Shown here piece after piece: positions 42,220 through 64,000 of a DNA stretch of 64,000 nucleotides. The notes below the pieces were generated by a model that saw only the letters and a list, made by a program, of their open reading frames with translations, made no database searches and was not told the origin of the DNA. The translations under genes and the position numbers were made by a program. How positions within the stretch are numbered: the stretch's first letter is position 1; each line of letters opens with the position of its first letter. Source of the DNA: Chamaelirium japonicum (taxonomy: Eukaryota; Streptophyta; Magnoliopsida; Liliales; Melanthiaceae); contig CANTAL010000022.1 of NCBI GenBank assembly GCA_947650365.1, positions 1,632,831-1,696,830 on the forward strand. The letters run 5' to 3'.

Positions 42220-42635
42220 GACCTCTCCACCAGGAGAACGGCTTCTACCACATGACCCCCATCACATGTCTCTCTTTGCACCACAATATTAGCACAAGCC
42301 AAATCTTTGGAATCTCTGTCAGCAGCATGACACTCTTCAATATCATCTCCCACTCTCTTTTAAGCAGCATTACACTCTACATCTATAGCACCATTGTGTC
42401 AACATCAGTATCACCAGCTGTCATATCACCAACATCAACATCACCAACTATCACAGGACCATCACCAGTAGCACCATCATCAGCTACAACAATAGCAGCC
42501 TCAACATTAGCATCACCAGCATCAGCATTAGTATCAGTTTCATTAGCATCATCCACAACATTGGCCTTAGCATTATCAGCACCCACTATAATTATCACAT
42601 CAACAGCAACATCATCAACATTAGCTCTTTGGTAA

Positions 42636-44230
42636 CTGGCTTTAAATTGCAACTGTTTCTAATATGATATACAAGTGACCTCAGCCATATGTATTCTCTA
42701 CTTACTTCATGCAATGTTAATATCTCAGCATGGTTGGATGATGTGGCCACAAGTGTCTGTTTGATCGATCTCCAAGATAACTGTATTGTTACTCAAAAAC
42801 ACACACCCTATTTGTGATTAACTCTTGTGGGGGTCAGAGTGAAAATATGAATATGCATAATCAATCAAGTGAGGAGTATCACAAATATAAAATAATCCCA
42901 TATCAGTGGTTTCACGTAGATATCTAATATTTGTATTATTATATTCCAATGTCTAAGAGTAGATTCTGAACTATATCTAGCCAATAGATTAACGAAAAAA
43001 GATATATATGGTCTAGTATATTGAGCTAAATATAATAATGCATCATTAACACTTAAATAAGGTTTATCAAAAACAATGATATTTTTATATTCCTCTTTAT
43101 GCCTAAATGGATCTTTATTAACATCAAGAGATCTAATTATCATAGGAGTTCTCAGTGGGTGAAATTTATCCATATTAAACTTTTTAACATATTTTCAGTA
43201 TATAAAGATTGATCCACTAAATTCCTACTAGAACTACGCTCGATCTGCATGCCAAGACAAAACTTTATATTAGTAAGTTCTTTTATTTCAAACTCCATTT
43301 TTAAATACTCAGAAGTTTTATTGAGCTCTTCAAGAGTCCCAAACAAGTTTATGTCATCCACATATACTGTAATTATTGTAAATCCAATTTTAGATTCTTT
43401 ATGAAAGCGCATGGGTATATGAGATCATTCCTATAATCTTCCATAGACAAGTATCCATTAAGGAGATTGTATCACATTCTCCCGGATTGCTTAAGGTCAT
43501 AAAATACTCATCTTAAATTCATTGAGTGCGCACTCTTTGATGTTGCATCAGATAACTTGAATCATTTTGAAAATTTTATATAAATATATGCATCTAGGTT
43601 CCAATATAGGTATACTGTTACATCATCTATTAGTCTCATTTCTAGCTTTAAAAAAACTGTGAGACTAATAAGATATCTAAATATAACTATATCTATAAAA
43701 GAGAATATGTCTCTTCATAATCTATCATGGGTTTCTGCATAAATCCCTAGGCTACAAATATTTTCTTATATCTAATAATTTTATTCTTTTTATTTCTCTT
43801 CCTTACAAACACTCATTTGAAACCTATAGGGTTTATGTTTTTTATGTTTGTTCTATAGGTTCAAATACTCCATGCTTTTGAGATATTCAAGTTCAACTTG
43901 AATAATCTCTCTATTTTGGCCAATCAGTTCTATGTTGACATTCATATAATTAATTTGAATGCAAATATATCATTAATGACTATTTCTTTTCGGTCATAAA
44001 TTTCACCCCTCATATGGAATATTGAGCTTTTATTATTTGGTACCAATATCATTTTCATAATCTCTGCAGAGACCTGTTCATGAGTTTGACGAAAATTTGA
44101 TATTTGAAAAATCTTTTCTTCTAAAATAATATGGTCAATAATTTCTTTCTGCGTATTATGACCAGGTCTTTCTCAGAAGGTCACCTATTCTAGTGCTACT
44201 CTCACCCGAGCATGCTTAACTACGGAGTTC
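42636..44230 (-). mobile_element. Ty1/copia fossil, RT part (continues 31984-32615)
   Basis: Minus-strand reverse transcriptase with TIITVYVDDINLFGT, KMEFEIKELTNIKFCLGMQI and NLVDQSLYTENMLK (43152-43412), then the connector with PYLSVNDALLYLAQYTRPYI (42865-43173). Upstream (to about 44200) lies further, more degraded copia-like sequence. It is broken in several places. The 5' LTR was not found. Confidence 0.85.
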
Positions 44231-44952
44231 TTATGGAATCTGTAGCGGTGCACGGTTTTAAAATGTATCTTCTATGTTTGAGAGGAAAAATTATATAAGT
44301 AGCTCATGATCTCCTTCTCTCCAAACAATATGGGGCTAACTCGTGGCTTTGGATACCTCATATCACCTTATCCATCTTTACATCACAGTTTCAGGAGTCT
44401 TGGCTATTGGCTATTGGATCTTGGTCGTCACAATGATGGTTACTTCACCTGAAAAGAATTGTTGTATATGTTCACCGTTGCACATGCTGAATGTGCCCTC
44501 GTCGAGTGTGTCCTGCCGTCGAAGGCGACATCTGCAACGCCGATAGGTAGTGGTGTTCTCACCTTGCCTCACTGATTGGTTCTTGAAAGAACAGCACTTG
44601 ACAACTATCTCTATGTCGCTAGACCCAACATACGAGGAAGTTCGGTGGTCGATAGTATTGCCACCCCTGTCGAAAGTGTTTTTCATCCGAATGTGGATGC
44701 CGCGATCAAAAATGGATGGATTCACTGAATATGCACTGAATATAAGCCTTGTAGAACGAATTTTGACGCATCCATCGAAGATAGACGCCACCGTCGAATG
44801 TGTTTGGCCACCGCATTTAGATCTGGTGGGCGGCATATCTGGTGCCACTTTTTCAGAACTCCCCTTCATTTCTCGTGTTCGTGCATTTTGGTTCGACCGC
44901 CTCTTTCTCAGTCCTTGAATCTCTCTCTCTCTCTATCTCTCTCCCGAAAGCC
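44231..44952 (+). promoter_or_regulatory. Upstream region and 5' leader of adenylosuccinate synthetase
   Basis: About 700 bp between the copia fossil and the start codon. A CT-rich run (ctctctctctctctatctctctccc, 44922-44945) ends 7 bp before the ATG, typical of plant leaders. No TATA box was identified with confidence. Confidence 0.45.
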
Positions 44953-57249
<12,297 letters not shown>

Positions 57250-57975
57250 AAAACCTGAGCTCGCGGGTGAGAACCTCACTGTCCTAATTTGAACATTGCG
57301 TTGCTTGCATTTGATGTAACAACAGGTAGCCCTCAGATTGTATGAATTTTACCTTGTTTGTTTTATGATACTGATTGGCGGTTCGGTCATTTGTGCCTCG
57401 GTTTCGATAGGAGACTTGAGGGGAAAAAAACATGAGCATCATACCATTTGCTGGGTTAAGATAGTGGGATTTCCCTTCGGCTTGCCTGCGTAGTTTCCCC
57501 TCTTCACATTGGACGGCTTTTCCATGTGAAACCTTGTGTTTCTTGATTAGCCTACCTTGTGTTTGTTGAATTGCTTACATTAATGTTGATTTAACTTGAT
57601 TGGCGTGGTGATTACATTTGTTTAATCTTGTTTGGGAGGGTGTTTGTGTGATGCTCATTCTCATCTTCTTGCAGGAGCTGAGGAAGTGAAGGCAATGCAG
57701 TCCTCTTGGATTTGCACCACATTTATGAAAATAGGCTAAGTTACGTACTAGCTCATCGATCGATCTCTGATTTCCTTCATCCTCGAGCCTTCATAAACCC
57801 CTCTTAGGATTTGCAAGTGGTCCCTTTCACCTTTTCTTATGCTATGTAAGTCTTTCCTAATTGATACTGTGGAGTGAACTTTCCCTCAAGGCTGTTGTGC
57901 CTTGCTTGCATGTGTGAAACTTGGCCTTGCCGGTGATGTCATGTTCACTGGATTATGAAATTAATAAATAGCAGC
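57250..57975 (+). other. 3' UTR region of adenylosuccinate synthetase
   Basis: Follows the stop codon. A candidate poly-A signal aataaa lies at 57961-57966 (attaataaatagc). An acceptor-like tcttgcag at 57667-57674 leaves open that the 3' UTR is spliced. Confidence 0.4.
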
Positions 57976-58289
57976 TTCTGCCTCCCTCGTTTCGATCTTC
58001 GGACCTTTTTGTGCCTTGCTCTAGGCTAGCTAGTGCCCTGTCCTTTGATCGCTTGGCCGGTCCAGCAAAAAAACAGAAGGAAGTGTTCATTCATGTAGTT
58101 GCAAGGGTAATTAAGACGAAAACAACATGGCTTTTTTTTTTAGGGGCCAATATTTTTCTCTAAGTTTATGATCACATTTCAACATATTAATTACGACTCT
58201 TTTGGTTATGATCATGGTTAAGTTATCGAATTTATCAAATTGTCATTGTCTATATAACTTCACCCGATCCCTATGAAACATACAGTTTC

Positions 58290-58460
58290 GAGACATAGTG
58301 TGGGACCACTATAGCTGCTACAGTGATTTCACTGTAGCAGCTATAGTGAAATCATTGTAAGCTATAGTGATTCCGTCTTGGCTGCTAAAAAACATGTTGC
58401 TACAGTGAAATCACCGTAGCAATAGTTCTTGCACTGTAGCAGCTATAGTGAAATCGCTCG
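58290..58460. repeat. Clustered 'gctacagtgaaatcac' palindromic motif
   Basis: The words tagcagctatagtgaaatca and tgctacagtgaaatcacc repeat in both orientations five or six times. The same motif occurs singly near 19280 and 23845. Function is unknown. Confidence 0.5.
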
Positions 58461-58869
58461 GTAAAAATCGAACCTCGAGCACCATCTTGAGGGGCTTGAA
58501 GGAGTAAAAATGGATTGGCATCGGTGCGACACCGATTCTCCAACACCTACATGCTCTCTCCACCACATCGGCCCACATCTCAATCACGGTGGGCCTCAAT
58601 AGGGATTACAAAATATTTTCAAAATTCTTTTTACAGATCGAAGGAGCATAAGACCACCCACACACTACATTCATCACTCATGGACGGGTTGAAAGGAGGG
58701 AAGGAATTGATAAGGCAAAGGGTAGGTGAGCCATCAGCTCTAACAATGGGGTTTCATGATGATTCCATTGCAGAAAACTTAGTGCCAAACTGGCAAATGC
58801 ATCCAAATGAATTGGATCACAAATTAAGTATTCATTCATTCATGTCGTGGTAATTGGGGTAATTAAAAC

Positions 58870-59706
58870 AAGGGTTATTTTGACTTTGCCCCCTAAATTT
58901 TGCCTTGAATTAGACTTTACCCCCCTATATTTTCATTAATTAGACTTTACCCCCCAAAACTAACTGTTCTGTCAACTCACCCCCCAAAACTTTATTTCTT
59001 TTCCGTCAGCTTACCCTTTCTCTTAGCCCATCTCCAATGGGCTCCGAACGAGGATCACCTCCTAAGACCGTGGAGCCCATTTTATGTTGCCACCTCTTTG
59101 GAGACCTCCTAGTTGAGAGGTTCAGCTCCAACGGCCTCCAAACTGGATATCCGAGCCATTTTGTACCAAACACCTTATCTATTTATAATATATCCAAACC
59201 CTCCAATTTTACACCAAACCCCTCCTAACTTAATTTTATTTGCAAAAATAGTGGGAGAGTGAAGAATGGTGTGTAGAAGGGGGTGTTTGTAGATTTTTTA
59301 AAAAAAATTGGCATTTTTTAGAATTTTTTGCATGTATTATTGTATATATAAAAAATTATTTATAAAAATGAGGGGGTTTTTTGTAAAAAAAAATTTATTT
59401 AATTTATTCGGAGGCTCCGAAGGACCTCTGTTGTATGTGGAGCCGTTCAGAGGTCCTGTGCACCCGTGGCTTACGTGGCGTGCCATGTAGGTCTTCAGAG
59501 CTCTCGTCCGAGCCGGTTGGAGCGGCCTTTGATAGATCGGAGGGCTACGTCCTCCTTCAGAGCTCCCCTTGGAGCCCGTTGGAGATGCTCTTAGATGGTG
59601 AGCTGACGGAACAGTTAGTTTTGTGGGGTAAAGTATAATTAATGAAATATGGGAGGTAAAATCTAATTCACGGCAAAATTTGGGGGGCAAAGTCAAAATA
59701 ACCCTT
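58870..59706. mobile_element. Long-TIR MITE, host of a nested MITE
   Basis: Arms of about 110 bp: aagggttattttgactttgccccctaaattttgcc... at the left, and its close complement ending ...aaaataaccctt at the right. The flank aaaac occurs at 58865-58869 and 59707-59711 (short and A-rich, so weak). The centre is split by the PIF-type element 59026-59590; without it the host would be about 270 bp. Confidence 0.8.
59026..59590. mobile_element. Nested Tourist/PIF-type MITE, TSD TTA
   Basis: The ends gcccatctccaatgggctcc and (reverse-complemented) gagcatctccaacgggctcc pair. TTA flanks at 59023-59025 and 59591-59593. It is 565 bp, inserted into the centre of the long-TIR MITE and therefore younger than it. 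Confidence 0.85.
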
Positions 59707-59762
59707 AAAACAACAACATTGTAGATAGAGAATTATTACCAAAACATCATTGTTGATGAGAC

Positions 59763-60022
59763 CAGTGTTTTCATAACCGAACCGGAAGACGAACCGCAAA
59801 TGCATCCGGTTCGGTCCAAATCGGTTCAAACCGGTGGTTCAACCGTTTGAACCGTATAAAAATATGTTTTTTTATATAGATATCTACTAAATTCTTCAAT
59901 GGGAAGGTTTGATTCCTAGGTTAACATACAAACCGGTTTATTCAAAGACCGAACCAAAACGTGTTCCAATTCCGGTCCAAACCGGTTGAACCGCCCGGTC
60001 CGGTCCGGTTTTCAAAACACTG
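59763..60022. mobile_element. hAT MITE, TSD GATGAGAC
   Basis: The ends cagtgttttcataaccgaaccgg and (reverse-complemented) cagtgttttgaaaaccggaccgg pair, with GATGAGAC at 59755-59762 and 60023-60030. It is 260 bp and the interior is dense in accggtt motifs. Same family as 22589-22843. It inserted about 80 bp beyond the 3' end of the unknown gene to the right. Confidence 0.95.
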
Positions 60023-60107
60023 GATGAGACCCACACTTAATATTCTAACAGAAACACAAAAACCCACCCACCCACCAAAATTCACACCCACGCACCCACC
60101 CACCCAT

Positions 60108-61087
60108 CTACGAACCATACCAGGGGGAACCAGGCCTGGAGTGAAAATGGTACCTAGGGGGTGCCGCATAGTGCTTCTTCCAAAAAGATGTATTTACAAA
60201 CTTGACGACTTTGTCATTAACAATCAAAGTGCACCAACCATAACCCTCATCGTTCCGAAACCGAGTCATCCATGCAACAAAGTCGCCCTGAAAATAAATG
60301 TCAATAGCTTTTCTATTGCTACAGACGAGGCCCCCAAGCTTACCACCAGGTCGGTCTATTCCAGTAGAAACACCATAGTCCTTGCACTCAATCTGCCCGG
60401 TGGTAAATTGCTGTTCATCGGGAAACGCTCTCCCCGGAAAATAAAAGATCTCGACCGGGATGTCGTCTGTCAAGGCATAATCCTTGCCAGCAGCCTCTTT
60501 CGTAAGATGAGCGATCTCGTCTCGCAGTTCCTTCTTTCCGCCTTCGCTGCCGTCTGCAGCGGCCTCATCGTACTTGGCTTTGAGATCGTCGTACTGATTT
60601 TTAAGCTCGCCATTCTCCTTTTTGAGATCGGCGATCTCGTCGCGAAGTCTCTTCTCTTCTTCCTCTTGGCCGCCACCAACCTTGTTCTGCTCCAGATCAA
60701 GGGCTACCCACGACTTGTCGATTTTCAAGCTAGGACCGCCATATTCATTCCAAGGAAAATAATCAAAAACCCGAAGACAGTCTATTACTATCTGGGCCGG
60801 AGGAGGAGAACGAAGGTCACAAAAACCCTACCTAAGCAGTTGACATACAAATCCCGTTACTTTAGGAAATCAATGAGCTTCTGATAAAGAGCACCCTCCA
60901 CACGAGACCCATCATCGAACTTCAACTCATCCGATGGACCCTTGACTTTACCCAGGCTCTTGAGCGTAGTTATTTTCATGTTAGTATTTGCGTCGACAAC
61001 CTCATAAACCCTGAGGCTACTACCTACTCTATCTTTCCCTTGGTTGTATCTCACATGAACAAACAGATTAGGATCGGTGAACCTCAT
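60108..61087 (-). CDS. Unrecognised protein with coiled coil, probably two exons
   Basis: I do not recognise the family. A first frame starts at ATG 61085-61087 and runs 76 codons (MRFTDPNLFVHVRYNQGKDR, SLRVYEVVDANTN, FDDGSRVEGALYQKLIDFL). A second frame (about 60728 down to a TAG at 60108-60110) has a charged coiled coil (EEEEKRLRDEIADLKKENGE, ELKNQYDDLKAKYDEAA), then a globular part with DIPVEIFYFPGRAFPDEQQF, GGLVCSNRKAIDIYFQGDFV and WCTLIVNDKVVKFVNTSFW. A small intron between them is inferred: donor a|gtaacg near 60858 with an acceptor at cccag (60811-60815) or cctag (60732-60736); neither is certain. The conserved-looking globular part and regular codon use argue for a real gene; the product would be about 280-310 residues, probably soluble. 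Confidence 0.55.
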
Positions 61088-61287
61088 GATTGATGATCTT
61101 AATTACAATCACTAATTAAACACGACTACGATTGATCGGGATGATCGATGAGAAACCTGTGCGTATCTTCTGTTGTCGAGGACGAGGATGATGATGAGGA
61201 TGCAGACGACGGTCAATCGATTGATCAGTTGGGTTTGATAGATCTTCATATGCAACAAAGGGATTTGTACTTAAAGAGCAATATGAG

Positions 61288-61421
61288 ATGCTACCAAATG
61301 GACATTGAATGACACCTATTTTTCTTTCAGTAAAATATAGACAAAGACTTCTGCAGCCCTTGTTTTGAATTTAGCTTACATGATTGAATGCGAAAGATAG
61401 ATCCAACCACCCTTGTCACAT

Positions 61422-61512
<91 letters not shown>

Positions 61513-62304
61513 ACCAACAATGACATAGAGTCATTCGATCTTTTGTTTCTTCTTCTTTATCGTTATATAAACAAAGACTTCCCGATCTTACTTTTTTATT
61601 TAAAAAACCCCTTCTTAATTGGAGGGAGGGTTAGGCAACCCCGACCTATCTATTAAATTTCAAAAAAATTACTAGAAATGGTAAAAATCACCACCACCAC
61701 CATACGAAACCCCAAATAACAATACTAACACAGAGCAACACTGAAAAAGGCCCATGAGTCTCAAGACTTAGAAACTCTCGACTTTTCTAAATCCCGCATA
61801 TGAGTGAGAGAAGGCTTTGTGCCCTCCACCTCATTCGGCATCTAATCCAATAGAAGATGCTATATTGAGGATGGTGTCATCCTAGAACATATTGATTGGG
61901 CTACTCCGAGCTTAACATATGTAGGTCCGACCTGGCCAGGCCCGAGATTATAGGCTTGGCCCATTTTACACCCCTAACCGTAAGGAACCCCAAATAATTA
62001 TACTAAATAGAGCAATATAGAGAAGGCCCTGAGTCTCAAGCCTTAGAAACTCTCGACTTTTCTAAATCCCGTATATGAGCGAGATAAGGCTTTGTGCCCT
62101 ACACCTCATTCGGCATATTGAATCCGATAGAAGATGCTACATTGAGGATGGTGTCATCTTGAACCCGATAGAAGATGCTACCAAATGGACATTGAATGAC
62201 ACCTATTTTTTTTAGTAGAATATAAACAAAGACTTCTGCATGTCCTTGTTTTGAATTTAACTTACAGGAATGAATGTGATAGCTAGATAGATCGAATCAC
62301 CCTT

Positions 62305-62354
<50 letters not shown>

Positions 62355-62960
62355 ATCAACAATGACATCAGACTCATTCGATCTTTTGTTTCTTTCTTCT
62401 TTGTCGATGTATAAATAAAGACTTCCAGACCTTACTTTTTAAAAAAAAACTCTTTCTTGATTGTAGGGAGGATTAGGCAGCCCCAACCTAGCCTATCTAT
62501 TAAATTTCAAAAAAAATTATAAGTAATAGTGAAAAATCACCACCACCACCATACGAAACCCCAAATAACAATATTAAACACCAAAAAAATTAGAAGTAAT
62601 GGTTTTGTTTCCTTTGCCTTTGGCATTTTTTTAATAAATCTATTTATCATTCAAAAAATAAAATAAAATAACAATACTAAACAAAGCAATACTGAGAAAG
62701 GCTCCTAAGTCTCAAAATTTAGAAACTCTCGACTTTTCTAAATCCTGCATATAAGCGAGAGAAGGCTTTGTGCCCTCCACCTCATTCGGCATCTTGAATA
62801 TGATAGAAGATGTTATATTAATGATGGTGTCTTCCTACAACATATTGATTGGGCTACTCTGGGCTTAGCATATATAGGCCCGACCTGGCCAGGCTAGAGG
62901 TATTATAGGCCCGGCTTGACCCGGCCCGGCCCGGCCCGTTTTACACCCCTAACCATAAGG
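61288..62960. repeat. Tandem duplication, 887 bp period, LINE-tail related
   Basis: gatgctaccaaatggacattgaatgacacc occurs at 61287 and 62174. Both copies continue through a GA microsatellite, 'atgacatc.gactcattcgatcttttgtttct' and 'ctcgacttttctaaatcccg'. A third partial copy of the latter part lies at 61978-62160. The phrase 'gaaggctttgtgccctccacctcattcggcat', read on the minus strand, resembles the 3' part of the LINE-type element at 32627-33199, suggesting repeated LINE-tail insertions. Right ends of the hAT family at 33200 occur at 61930-61976 and 62890-62950. Confidence 0.75.
61423..61511. repeat. (CA)n(GA)n microsatellite
   Basis: About 16 bp of CA repeat followed by about 70 bp of GA repeat. 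The second duplicated copy has GA only, at 62309-62353. Confidence 0.95.
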
Positions 62961-64000
62961 AACCCCAAATAACAATCTATATAACAAGGGACTGCGGTTT
63001 TGTACTGACTAGACAAAACGGAACCGTTGACAAGGACAAACTGATTAGACAAAAAAAATTACCTCTTTTTCCCCATATCTCTCTCTCTCTTCACGATCTC
63101 TTTCTCTCTCTCCGCATCTCTCTCTCTCTCTCTCCCCGGCTCTCTCTCCCACCGGTTTTGAATGAGCACAGTTTTGAATGAGCAGAACATAGAAGCAACA
63201 GGAAATGGAAATCTTAAACCAATTACCGACGGCTACCACCCGATCACTGCCGGAGTCCCCGCGACCCGGAATTGGGTTCGGGTGCTGCCCCTCCTTGAAG
63301 GCCGGGACCCGCCCGAGGGCGCAGGAGAAGAAGCACCTCACCGAGAAGAAGAAGAAGCACTGTGACGATGACATGCTCCAACAAGGGGAGGTCTCGGAAG
63401 GAGGCGAGCAGGGGGGAGAACCCATTTTTCGGAGAGGGTATCGGATCGTGAAGAGCGGGTTTTGGGATAAGATCTCAGGCTGGTATTACAGGATCCTGAT
63501 TCGGGCATCTCACGATCTGGGCTGTTGGGTTCGAGGGTCAAGAAGCAGGAAGGGCAACAGGTTGCAGGGGAGAGGAGTGATTGGGTTCTGACGCTAGAGG
63601 AGCAGATGACACATTGCAGATGGGAACAAAAGAGTTTCTCTCTCTATCAAGAAATATGGCAATTTGGGGAAGGAGGTAGCAGAAAAAAAATCCAGAAACC
63701 AAGAAAAAAAATCCAAGCTTTACCGGCCTTGAATGATGTGCGAGCTGGTGGAGATTGCAGAGGTGGTTTTGCATTAGTTTTTAGAGAGAAAAAGAAGGAA
63801 ATATGAGATAGGAAGAAACCTGGACTTGCATGGCTTTGCATGGATATGGGATAGTGTGATGAGGTTTTAAATGTGATAATAAAAGAAAAATTATCTAGAG
63901 GAGAGGTACTTGGGTGTTGTACCGCATTAGCAACTTGATGAAATAGAGCTGATGGGGAAGGATGCACGGCAGTCTACAATCTCTATTTCTTCAATACGAA
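62961..64000. other. Unassigned; possible start of a further gene
   Basis: A CT-rich run (63074-63150) is followed by a GC-rich block (63230-63600) with open frames on both strands, none with a recognised domain. The pattern resembles a plant leader plus first exon, but nothing confirms it. A/G-rich text follows to the end. Confidence 0.3.

Larger units (their letters stand above)
32627..42624 (-). mobile_element. LINE-type retroposon, split by later insertions, TSD CTCTTTGGTAA
   Basis: The 11 bp CTCTTTGGTAA occurs at 32616-32626 and 42625-42635, and a T run (poly-A tail on the minus strand) follows directly at 32628-32640. The element's own sequence is about 1.06 kb, in the pieces 32627-33199, 33653-33753 and 42220-42624. 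The rest of the span is a hAT MITE and a TR-GAG element inserted into it. Its minus-strand head is rich in GAT/GTT codons (an acidic Asp/Val/Ala-rich frame). The tail resembles 61780-61860 and its copies. No reverse transcriptase was seen, so it is a truncated or non-autonomous copy; LINE status is inferred from tail and TSD. Confidence 0.7.

Noticed and set aside
42135-42635. 166-codon Ser/Thr/Ala-rich plus-strand frame
   Set aside because: Spans the TR-GAG LTR and the antisense of the LINE-type element head; not a gene.
59961-60884. 307-codon plus-strand frame
   Set aside because: Antisense of the coiled-coil gene at 60108-61087 and begins inside a hAT MITE; the minus strand has the better coding character.
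61384-61656. Arg-Glu repeat protein
   Set aside because: Translation of a GA microsatellite.

Overview
This is nuclear DNA of a flowering plant. The evidence is spliced genes with long introns, plant-type repeats (Ty1/copia, Ty3/gypsy, TRIM-like mini LTR elements, LINE, SINE, hAT/PIF/Mutator-type MITEs) and plant housekeeping proteins. GC-rich first exons and a 10.5 kb intron would suit a magnoliid, other early-diverging angiosperm or monocot with a large genome, but the species cannot be fixed by eye. Genes occupy little of the window; most of it is layers of transposable elements, many with readable target-site duplications (TSDs).

Layout. 1-6.1 kb: old LTR-element debris plus a hybrid mini LTR element (5340-5636). 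6.1-11.1 kb (+): the C-terminal half (8 exons) of a DTX42/43 (FRD3-like) MATE citrate-type transporter, with introns holding a SINE, a MITE and three mini LTR elements. 12.3-12.9 kb: hAT MITE. 13.9-18.7 kb: four tandem copies of a ~1.2 kb unit. 19.8-20.7 kb: a hybrid element with unlike LTRs but a perfect TSD. 21-22.9 kb: three MITEs. 23.17-23.36 kb (+): a 65-codon conserved plant small protein. 24.2-28.9 kb: copia, LINE, SINE and hAT copies. 32-44 kb: a nest in which a copia fossil was split by a LINE, and the LINE by a hAT MITE and by an 8.47 kb gag-only Ty3/gypsy element (TR-GAG). That element carries two captured host gene pieces (a DEDDy exonuclease and the N-terminus of the BRR2 spliceosomal helicase). 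44.95-57.25 kb (+): complete plastid adenylosuccinate synthetase in 4 exons; its first intron holds a segmental duplication and several DNA transposons. 58.9-60.0 kb: nested MITEs. 60.1-61.1 kb (-): an unrecognised coiled-coil gene. 61.3-63 kb: an 887 bp-period duplication with GA microsatellites.

The host genes show no functional linkage: a metal/citrate-type exporter, a purine biosynthesis enzyme, a small membrane-associated orphan and an unknown. Two of them each use one GC-AG intron. The most unusual material is the group of mini LTR elements whose two ends belong to different LTR types although they are flanked by matching TSDs, and the gene-carrying TR-GAG element.
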